Shown here in pieces: positions 11,480 to 23,400 of a DNA stretch of 64,000 nucleotides (position 1 is its first letter; each line of letters begins with the position of its first letter). The notes beneath the pieces are model-generated. The model saw only the letters and a list, made by a program, of their open reading frames with translations, ran no database searches and had not been told where the DNA came from. The DNA comes from Bolinopsis microptera. Taxonomy: Eukaryota; Ctenophora; Tentaculata; Lobata; Bolinopsidae. Made by a program: the position numbers and the translations under genes. Where the stretch lies: contig NC_087079.1 in the NCBI RefSeq assembly GCF_026151205.1, positions 16,107,945 to 16,171,944 of the forward strand. The letters run 5' to 3'.

Positions 11480-14400
11480 ATTCCCGCCGACTCGTCTCAG
11501 ACGGGCTCAGTTACTAGACAGCGTTACTTTTCCCTGGCCACTCCTCGGCCCCGACCGCATCACAAAATAAGCGTGGGCAGTGTCAAGAGGATGTCCCTGA
11601 TGGTCAGTAGGGTTGGTGTGTACCTTGGTTAAATTGCCGAAGGGTCTTGCTCTGGGTGACAGGGACAAAAGGAAATCGCGGCATGAACGGAATCGCGATT
11701 TTTCCCATTATTTGCGACAAATTTTATGTATAGTTTAATGTATAGTCTGTTAAAAATCGCGGTATCGTGATTTTTGGCCAAAATAATCGCGAAATCCTTT
11801 TGTCCCTGCTGGGTGATAACACTATAAACTATCATGTGTTGCTCTTTAGGGGATTAGCGCTCTCTCTCTCTATATCGCTCTGATATTATTCTCTGGGTGC
11901 TGCGCGCACTTTTCAGTTTAAACAGTGCTGCTCTCACTATGTACAATTGTCCGTGATGTTAGAGTGAATAATTTATGTTTATATGCACGTGCATAATTTG
12001 AGTAGTTTATCACCAAACAATGGTATTGTTTTACTGCACGTGCAAATATACTGATTTATTGCACGAGCAAATAAAATTGATTTATTGCACGTGCAATAAA
12101 TGACTGTTTGATAGTTTTTGGCATGAAGGCTGTTTTGAGATGAAAGTGTCAGCTTCTTAATATCAGGGATCCTTATCGTGGAAAACGATCGTTTAAATTA
12201 GTGAAAATTTACAAAAGGGGTTATTTGTTCTAGATCCGGTGTTCCCATGTGTTTTGCTGGTTGGGCGTGTTGCCATGGTAACTTGTATTCACTCTGCTGA
12301 AAATCTTTCTTATTAAGATGTCTTTCCGAATTGCTCTCAATATAAATATAACTATGGGTCGCACATAACGACAACCATGACTTACACAGATGGGCTAAAA
12401 GTACTCCACTGATTAGGCATTATATATGAGGAATCATTGTACCCGGGACTGTGCCTATTCGAAAGCAGTTCTGACGAGTCAATGGAGGGATTTACAGGTT
12501 CCTACGTGGAAAACTTCAGTGTTGTGTACAAATGAAAGATTCCCTGAGTGAAATTTTCATTCAACGAGATGCGGGCCATTTTCGTCAAAGCTTCTATAAT
12601 ATTTTGCTATTGAGTAATAGCTATTATCTGACTGATAACTCGTTATCTGATATTGATGATATGTAAAATATTACTCAAAACTCAAGTGTAAACAAAAATC
12701 ACCGCAATTCGTACGCTTTATATTCTTCGCTCTGGCACGTGCACAAATCAATTTTTGTTGACTCGCCCACGTGCAGAAGGAAGTTAAAGTATGCACGTGG
12801 TGCGCGGAACTAACTTGCACGTGGTGCGCGGAGCTAACTTGCACGTGTTGCAGGAAAGTTTGCAAGACCCACTGGCCGGGAACGACCACCACATGGTGAT
12901 GAGACTATGTAAAACACCCAGCTTTAAAAGGAAAGTTATCAAACAGCACTCCCGGCAGTCCACTTGTCCTCCTGTGGTAGTCAGGTTGGATTCTAGTCCA
13001 AATAAGTGCTCCCCCGGCGCTGGCAGCACCCTTCTGGTGAGCCTCTGCAGTTTCAGCATCTACTTCAGCACTTTGTCGGGAGTTTTATAAGTGTTACCAT
13101 GGCAACGTCTAGTGCACCCGCCTGGGTTACTTAGATTAAGATATTACACTCAGTTTTACTATGAGAAACATCCAGCTAGTTTCTAAACCATTTTCTTGAT
13201 TTTGATCTACGTATCAAGACAATATTTTTATAGCTGGAAGATAGGTGCTGATTGGTATTGTTGAAAGAAAACGGAATCATATTGGGGACTGGGAATAGTC
13301 CATTTCAACTGCAAGGTTTCTTCATTTCTACTAAGTTAAGGCTAGGTTTCTGAAATTTGTATAAACTCCAAGCACCGTTTTCTAACCTGCATAAAATGTA
13401 GACTTAGTTTCTTTGAGCGAGTTCCATATAAAAACTGAGTGTACTCTATAAGTACTCTATTGTGCATGTCAATTAGCAATTTCAAACTGCATGAGTTTCG
13501 CACATATAAAAATGTTAAACGCCTAAAGACTCAATTAATAATAACCGAAATTGAATGCTGATCGAGCTCAACAGAAGCAAAATGAGCTCAGTAAACGATA
13601 ACCAGGCACAAACCGAGTGTAAGACCATGGTTATTTCCGACTAAGACCCCGCTGTGTCTGTCACCACTCTCACCAGACTTAATCGACTAACGAGTCTCCC
13701 TTATACTGAGCGGAAAACGGTGCGCTGATTATTGTTAGCCTATTACTCGGCTGACAAACTTTTAAGGGTTAATCATCACAGTGATTCTCAAGAATAAGAA
13801 ATGATTGGGGAGCCCGGGAGCTCGCTGGCCTGAAGTTTTAAGAAAAGTCTGATTAGGTTGACTCGACACTGTCAAGCTAAGGCCGCTGTGATCTGCGTTA
13901 CCATGGTTACTGAATGCTGTTATACCCTGGGTCTCTACTATACTATAGTGCACTTCAGCTAAACAGACAACTGCAAGCTTGATCTTCCACTGTGTTACTG
14001 ATTATTGCGTTATCATGGCAACCTATTGCTGCGTTACCTTGGTAGCTGACTGCTGCCTTACCATGGTAACTGATTGCTGCGTTACCATGGTAACTGATTG
14101 CTGCCTTGTAAGCACTGAATTCTACCCTGGTGTGGTCCGCATGATCTCTGTTACCATGGTTATTGACTTGTGAAGCACATTAGTAAATAGTTAATTTGAT
14201 AATTAGCCAGTTAAGCAGTCAGATAGTTTTATTGCCCGATGATTTTGATTATCAAGGTTACTTATAGTGGTTATCTCTCAGACAGGCTCCTCAAACGAAC
14301 TGATGAACAGGTCACATCCCAAGTGCGCTAAAGACAGTGCTGATGCTAAAACAGAGACCATCAAATACTACCACAGCATTCCTGAAATTCAGGTTATTTA

Positions 14401-17400
14401 AATTCTTGAACATTTCATTAAATTTTAATTAAACTGACTGGTTTGTTAGCCATGTCATATTTGATAGTGTGTAACATATTGTGTAACATATTGTGTAACA
14501 TATTGTGTAACATATTGTGTAACATATTGTGTAACATATTGTGTAACATATTGTGTAACATATTGTGTAACATATTGTGTAACATATTGTGTAACATATT
14601 GTGTAACATATTGTGTAACATATTGTGTAACATATTGTGTAACATATTGTGTAACATATTGTGTAACATATTGTGTAACATATTGTGTAGCATATCGTGT
14701 AACATATTGTGTAACATGTGTAACATTAAGGCCAGTACGGAGAAGTTGTCGTGTTCCCTGCACGCGGGGGCAGATCTGAGCACAGTTCCTATAAAAGACA
14801 GTGTCACTGGAGTCATCCTCACTCGTATAGACCAGCTCTCCCCAATCAACCAGATGGTACTGAAGTCAGCTAGTGTGCTAGGGCGGAAGTTCCACTACGA
14901 AACTTTACAGGTTATTTTATAACACTTCACTAGCCTCGTGATTATGCTTTACATGATTATAGGCTACGAATGTTTATGAATCATAGTGTTTAAGTTTTAC
15001 TGTGCACAATTTCCATTAGGCTATTCTCTCGATCGTATACATATTTGATAAACATGCTGTCTAAGCTCTGTCGTTTGTAAGCAGCTGATCGGCTTCTTTA
15101 TGTTCGAATTCAGAATTGCTTTACCCACTGCAGGCGATAACCCCCAACATTCGAGAAGCTTCACTTGAGAAAGCTCTGACGGAGTTGTTAGCAGCTAAGA
15201 TAATAGAGCGGTGCCAGGAGGACCGGCTGAGTGTGGCCTTCTTCAGGAACAGGAGACAAGACAGTCTCCCCCAACTTAGGGGCCAGAAGATGTCATACAC
15301 GTGAGTAGTAATTGCTAAATGTAGTCATAACTTTAGTCATAGATTTTATTTACATACCACGTGCATACTTTTGACGAAACTACAAATCACGTGCACAATT
15401 GCACATTGTAGTCAGTGGTCGAAGAAAATTCTTAATAACGTGTTTCAAAAAAATGTGTTAATCTGATGATGTTGTTTCAGGTTTACACACTCAATCCTAC
15501 AAGAGACTACCTACGGTATATTGTGTGCAGACCAGAGACGAGTCCTGCACGAGGGAGCCGCAGAACACCTTCAACTCAGGTTACCTAGCAACCCACCATT
15601 ACCTTTATTCTTATCTTATTAATGTTACCTAGCAACCCGCTCTTATCTTCATTCTTATCTTATTAATGTTACCTAGCGACCCGCTCTTATCTTCATTCTT
15701 ATCTTATTAATTTTACTTAGCAACCCACCATTACCTTTATTCTTATCTTATTTATGTTACCTAGCAACCCGCTCTTATATTCATTCTTATCTTATTAATG
15801 TTACTTAGCAACCCACCATTACCTTTATTCTTATCTTATTAATGTTACCTAGCAACCCGCTCTTATCTTCATTCTTATCTTATTAATGTTACTTAGCAAC
15901 CCACCATTACCTTTATTCTTATCTTATTAATGTTACCTAGCAACCCGCTCTTATCTTCATTCTTATCTTAATAATGTTACCTAACAAACCGCCATTATCT
16001 ACATTAAATGTTACTTAGCAACCCGCCAGTATCTTCATTCTTATCTTATTAATGTTATCTAGCAACCCACCATTACCCTGGTTACCTATCAATGCACATC
16101 AAAACACAAATGGTTGATAAAAATATAGCAACAATTGAGAGTAAAATAGTTCGTATCACAAATCCAAAATAATTTATTTGTCAGAAAGACCTGTATGTGT
16201 TAAATATAGTAATGTAAGTTTAGTCTAGCTTCACACAGTAGTGCACTTGATCAGAGAGTCGGGGCCGACAGCTGATGAGAGGGGGTCCTCTGTTGGAGCA
16301 CGTGCAGGTAGCCTGGGAGGAGTCCGTGACAATCCGGGAAGAATGGAAGGAGGGTCCAGCAGAGGGGAAGTAGGGTCAGGCTGAGGAGAAGTAGGGTTGG
16401 AAAGAACGGACTTAGGACCACCGAACAGAGTGGAAACAAGGTCGCCCACAGTTGAAGTAGGAGCACTTGGAGGAGCACTTAGAGCAGGGGTGGTTATGGC
16501 CTCGGATCCACTATGGGAATCACCCGGTCTGGGTGAGGGGAGTATGAACTCTCCAGCGTGAGCTTCAGAGTAGACTATTGGGGGGAATGGAAGTCCGGAG
16601 CTGCCTTCTATTTTAAACTTAACAGCACTGAGCAACTTGTTACCGTAAGTGCAGCACGAGAACAGTAGGGTAATGCCCAGAAACATCACTATCATTGGTG
16701 TCCAGTCAATTGCTGGACCTCCAGCACCTGAATCCTTATCTGTACTGTTACTTCTGAAATAAAGAGGTATAACGAGGTGTGAGGTAAAATGATGGGTATC
16801 TAAAGTTTATACAGAGGTAGAGCTGGATGCGAGCAAGAATGAGGGGTAAGAATAAAGTTTAATAATGAGGGGTACGAATAAAGGGTAATAATGAGGGGTA
16901 AGAATAAAGTTTAATAATGAGGGGTTTCTAACTTTTCTATAAAAGTAAAGCTGGACATCTCCTTCCTTGATGCTTCGGCTGGAACAGTTAACAAAACCAC
17001 CGCCAAACACAATATCATTTTTAACTGCATCCTGAAAATACAGCTGTTAACTGTCGTGCAAAGTGTTTGACTAAGAGTTAGTTAATGTTACTAAAGAGTT
17101 AGTAGATAAACTGAACTGAAGTCCACATCTCAACCTTATCAAGTGTTCGATTCAGTGGTCGACCGGGGCCCCCAAAATCACAACCCCCGGCCCTTCCCGG
17201 GCCCGGCCAAAATTTGGCAAATCGCCGGGAGTAAACCCCTGCCAATAAATTTAACCCCGGCCCCGGCCAAAAACCATGCATTTGCCGGGGGCACAGCCGG
17301 GGATTTCATGAACGATTTTGGCACATTTTTGAAAGAAATCAAACACAATTTAATGGTAATTATGAGATTTCAAAGTTGAAAAATATATTGTCTACGTTGA

Positions 17401-20400
17401 GTACGTTTAAATATAGAAAATACAACATACGGCTTAAATAAGACTACGGCTAGTAACATAAAAACCTTGGTTCTTCCTCAGTATGATCAGACTTTTCAAT
17501 TAATCGTCTCCGGGAAATTTGCGATAAAACATACGTAGAAACTAGAAATTAAAAATACTGCACTGCAGCTAAAACTACGGCTCAACGTAAACTACAGAGC
17601 CTAACATTTATGGTAAATTTTTATGAACCGAGCCATATTTGGATGTGGGGTTACTTTTAAATCCCGAGGTCCAGATAAAGTAGCAGCTTGAGGATTAGAA
17701 ATTAAGTATGGATCTCAGGATAATGAGGATTATCCTGAGTTGGTTCACAGCACGAAGTTGCGGTTTAATCCTCAAGTCGGTGAGGATAAGCCGACCTTGA
17801 GTTTATCCTTCCCGATTGCATCACACCAGCCTGAATTATTATCAAATTCATGTTTCAATTTCTGACTTCAGTTTGGTAAACTACCCCCTGCCCTGGCAAA
17901 ATGGAAGATTTCCCGGCCCCGGCCCCGGCCAATTCTCAGTGGTCAGCCCCGGCACCGGCCCCGGCTATATTGGGGCTCCCCGGCCCCGGTCAGAATCCTG
18001 CCCCCGGTCGACCACTGGTTCAATTAAACTTCAGTATTTACACAATATTTCACAGTTGGAGTAAATGTTGATTAAGTATAAATACAGCTTAAGATAATGC
18101 ACTAGCGCACTACAAAACAACATCTATGAGCGGCTATTTAACTTAACTGCTTATTGTAATGAGTGTGTGCCATTATGCCAGTTGCAAATGCGGGGAAGTT
18201 TTGAAATATTTATAACGGGTATAATATGTCCAGCATTTGTTCAGCAATACTTCTCAGTCTTTTCTGCCGTATAAATATACATTTTTATTTGGCTAATTAC
18301 TTTAGGATATACATTTTACATTACGGTAGACATATGATATTTCCTCTCACTCACACTGGTTTCTACAGAATCTACAAATGTGGGGATAGTGGTTACCATG
18401 GCAACGATGAGTTGGTTGCTATGACAACACCGAGATTGTTGCCACGGTAACGTAGTGTTTTTACCGTGACAACATGGTGTTTTTACCACGGTAACAGTGT
18501 TTTTATCACGGTAAAACAGTGTTTATTACCATGGCAATAGTGTGCTAGTTACCACGGAAACACAGTGTCAGTTACCACGGAAACACAGTGTCAGTTACCA
18601 CGGTAACACGATGTTTCTTAGGTTTCACAAGTGCGGAGAGTGCGGATGCGGAAAGTTCCTCCAGAACCCACTCGGACCTCGAAACCCCTCCTCGGGAGTT
18701 GCCTTTATTGGAGCCTCTCACGGCCTCAGTCTCCTGGGTCGCTCTCAGTTGGAAACTTTTGAAAGTAAGATAACACTTTACTGTACCACAATTATTTATT
18801 ATAACCACCATTGTACCGTATTCTGTGTAAAATTATCTTTATCCCGGTTACTGCGACAAGTAAAAATGCTCTTATTAGGGAAAGGAGTTTACTCGACGTT
18901 TCAATGTAACTACATCGTATTCATGATCTAAAAACAAGTGTTAAAAATTAAAAACGTAAAAAACATATATCTGAGGCAAAATTGTACCAACTAACCAACT
19001 AACCGTATTTCCACCGACCAAGTTAAAACGGTGTAATTAGAGCCAATTAATGCCGCCTATACCGATATCAATCTTTAACCATGTCTACACCAATTTCCAA
19101 TTCCATTCGCCCGAGAAATTTTCACTATTCTCGCCATCCGAAAACGCAAATATTTCTCGCTTTTGACATCATCATGAGTCATGACCAATTTCTCCGAGGA
19201 GCCTCAAAAATGGCGTTTATTTCCAAAGAATAATCCCTCAGGCGGAGGAGACAACTCAGAGCCAGCTGTATCGGAGGACGAGGACGAGATGATATGTGAT
19301 ATGACTCACAGTAACTCCGACAGAACAAGTATTATTATTAGTTAATTGATTGTTAATATCTTGTAACCACCAAGACCCAAGACAGATCTTGTCGCTTATT
19401 CAAAATAATTGGTGAGAGTGTTCGGTACCATAGTAACCCAGGTTTAATTGCAGGTGCAGGTAACAGTAACAATAAAAGAGTTACGATCGGTAAAACCACT
19501 GAGATGGAGTTCCCGTTTAATGGTCGTCGGACCACGTTGCTTGGGAAACCAAACTTTGCGGAGCTAGTCCCTCCACATAGAGCATGTCGACCTTCACTAG
19601 CTAGTGTTAAACTAGAAGCAAAGTTCCAGGTATTTTACCCTTGCTTGTTAGTGTTAAATTAGGAGCAAAGTTTCAGGTATTTTACCCCTACTTGTTACCT
19701 TCACTATCTAGTCAGCTAGTAACTTCAATTATGCCATATTATTTTACATTTATATATAATTGTTATACTATATCATATTTACATAATCCTTACAGAATCA
19801 TCACACTGCGCATCTATCATTCTATCGGTTAAAACACAATGTCACAACTTCTTTCAGAGCACCAAATGTGAAGACAACTTTAAGACACTGATAAACTACA
19901 AGAAGAACTTGGAAACATCAGATACAACAGGAAACAAGTATTCAGAAACAGATACCAGACAACCAGACGATTACAACTCGGATCAAGACAGGTAACTCAT
20001 CTCCCTCCCTCCTTCTCTCCTTCTCTCCTCGGCAAAACTTTCTCCTTTTCCACTCTGCTATTTCTCCTTCTGTACTGTTATTTTCTCCTCATCTCTTCCC
20101 ATGCTCTGTCAAACTAAAACTATCTTCTTATCTTCTCGTCTCCCCTTCCTCCCCCTCCTCTCTTCCACTCTGTAAAGGTCTTCTCCTCCCCCTCCTCTCC
20201 CCTTCCTCCCCCTCCTCTCTTCCTCTCTGTAAAGGTCTTCTCCTCCCCCTCGTCTCCCCTTCCTCCCCCTCCTCTCTTCCTCTCTGTAAAGGTCTTCTCC
20301 TCCCCCTCGTCTCCCCTTCCTCCCCCTCCTCTCTTCCTCTCTGTAAAGGTCTTCTCCTCCCCCTCGTCTCCCCTTCCTCCCTCTCCTCTCTTCCTCTCTG

Positions 20401-23400
20401 TAAAGGTCTTCTCCTCCCCCTCGTCTCCCCTTCCTCCCTCTCCTCTCTTCCTCTCTGTAAAGGTCTTCTCCTCCCCCTCGTCTCCCCTTCCTCCCCCTCC
20501 TCTCTTCCTCTCTGTAAAGGTCTTCTCCTCCCCCTCGTCTCCCCTTCCTCCCCCTCCTCTCTTCCTCTCTTCCTCTCTGTAAAGGTCTTCTCCTCCCCCT
20601 CCTCTCCTTTCCTCCCCATCCTCTTCTCCTTTCCTCCCCATCCTCTCTTCTGTGCTCTGATAATAAATATTTCAGCGGTACAGGTTCTGGTATGTGTAGT
20701 GACGATGAGGCTGACAGGGCTGATAAACTTAACACTCGCAGGTCCACTTCTGAGAGCAATGTCTTCAGGTAGGTCGCTTTACCGATACATACCATGGTTA
20801 ATCGTATAATGAATTACTTTTTTATGCTTATTATTTTCTTATTTGCACTGACAATCTGACATTTGACTTGTATTAAATTTGTGATTTGACACGAGTCTAC
20901 ATGATGAACATTACAGACCGTTACCGAGAATTGCAGTTAATGGGCTGTAAGTAAAGAGATCGCATCTGATTACACACTAAATTACACACTAAATTAATAC
21001 TATGTATTCAGATGATTAGATTATAACCACGTGACTCAAACTAATTAAAGATGAGCAACTGATTAAAATTTGTAGCAAAAAGTAAAAAAACGATTATATG
21101 TACAGCGTACACTTATCGTCTAGCTATCATGGTTACTAGAAGGCCGATTGCCCTGGTTACCAGTTATTCTGGTTACCTGTTACCCTGGTTACCTGTTACC
21201 CAGGTTATCAGTTACCAGTTACCCTGGTTACCTGTTATCCTGGTTACCAGTTACACTGGTTACATGTTACACTGGTTCCCGTTACCCTGGTTTTCAGTTA
21301 CCCTGGTTACATGTTACCCTGGTTCCCGTTACCCTGGTTTCCTGTTACCCTGGTTACATGTTACCCTGGTTACCAGTTACCCTGGTTCCTGTTACCCTGG
21401 TTACCAGTTACCATGGCTACATGTTACCCTGGTTACCTGTTATCCTGGTTACCTGTTACCCTGGTTATCAGTTACCAGTTACCCTGGTTACCTGTTATCC
21501 TGGTTACCAGTTACCCTGGTTACCAGTTACCATGGCTACCTGTTACTCTGGTTACCTGTTATCCTGGTTACCAGTTACCCTGGTTCCAGTTATCATAGTT
21601 ACCTGTTACCCTGGTTACCAGTTACCCTGGTTACATGTTACCCTGGTTACCAGATACTAAGTTACACTGGTTACTTGGTCTCAATTAACATTTTATACGA
21701 GTTTTTTTCCCTACTCTTGCCGAAGGCAAAAAGATCGTAGGGAATAAGTAATCGGGTTTGGATAATATGAGGTGGCCCGACAGTCCTACGGTGTCGACAA
21801 AAGTCTGCTCCTTCGCAATATATACCACTCCCCTATAATAATTAGGTGTATAAAAAGAGTATATTTTGCGCGCGCGACGCTAGTTATGTGTTAATTAATT
21901 ACAGGCATAACAACCAGTTTTTGGTGCTTGACGACTGTTACACAGGTTTCCATCGGGTTACAATTTACTCTAATTCGTTAATATAGCATATTAGTCATCT
22001 GAGCGGATCAATCATCAATAATATAAGTGTTATTTTGGTGAGACAAGCTTAATAAATTACTATACCGAGGGATAAAATTCAGCAAGTCAAAACAAATAAA
22101 ATTATGATATCAGCTGATAAACTCGTGGCTGATTATTAAACAGTTGATCGACACTGAATAGTAAAAAGCGAATACATAGTTGAGAACAAATGATTAGATT
22201 ATAACCACGTGACTCAAACTAATTAAAGATGAGCAACTGATTAAAATTTGTAGCAAAAAGTAAAAACACGATTATATGTACAGCGTACACTTATCGTCTA
22301 GCTATCATGGTTACTAGAAAGCCGGTTGCCCTGGTTACCTGTTACCAGTTACCCTGGTTACCTGTTATCCTGGTTACCAGTTACACTGGTTACCTGTTAC
22401 CCTGGTTACCAGTTACCTGTTACCCTGGTTCCCGTTACCTGTTACCCTGGTTACCAGTTACCCTGGTTACATGTTACACTGGTTCAATCATCAATATAAG
22501 TGTTATTTTGGTGAGACAAGCTTAATAATTTACTATACCGAGGGATAAAAAGCAAGTCAAAACAAATAAAATTATGATATCAGCTGATAAACTCGTGGCT
22601 GATTATTTAACAGTTGATCGACACTGAATAGTAAAAAGCGAATACATAGTTGAGAACAGATTTTACTTTACATTTACATCCAAGAAGCAACTAAGATCAA
22701 GATTGCGGTACTATGCTTTTAAAGAATCCTATATCAAATCAAATGCTCGATGGTGCTGTAGATGTGTCGAATAAGCATCAAAATGTATTAGTTTATGTTA
22801 GACTTAGATACAAATAATAACTAAGATGAGACAGAATATTTTATTACAGTCAATAAAGTTGGCATACGATGCAATAATATGACGTGACATGATACGCATC
22901 GTTAACACGAAACAAAACCGCGCAACATATGAAATGATCTACAACCAAACCACATACAAATCGACGGCGACATGCACCTCAGATGTGCGCAGGATTTTTC
23001 AAGTTCTGCACGCCTAATATAATATAAACGATTAATGATTATCACGTGCGCCAAACACCACTCTGGGATACAATAAAGTAGAACAATTACATTGTAGGCA
23101 GTAGGGAAATTTGATCGTGCGTGGTGTTACCGCGGCGAAATTCTTGTTATTGGAAGTTTCTTCAAAATCTGTAATACTTCTTGATAATTCCGAAAAAGGT
23201 TACAAAACCAAAAGATTTCAAAATAATTTCAAAGCTTCACACTGATTAAACGACAAATCTTTTAGCGTTTTATTTAATTTGATCTCCACAACTGGCTATT
23301 AATCATGGCTGATTGAAGAAAATCTCTTATCAACAATTACTGTTAGTATCTCTATAATAACTGATATTATATCTATAGTAACTGTTCTCTCTGCAGTACA

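Noticed and set aside
14418-14922. Open frames of repeated ILCN / MLHN / QYVT
   Set aside because: They arise from a 12-bp repeat; only the last part (from 14731) overlaps a real exon.
20109-20795. Long minus-strand EERRGRKGRR-type frames
   Set aside because: Products of a 57-bp polypyrimidine minisatellite in an intron of a plus-strand gene.
21129-21740. Open frames of PWLPVTLVTCYPGY type
   Set aside because: Minisatellite translation of GTTACC-rich DNA in an intron.
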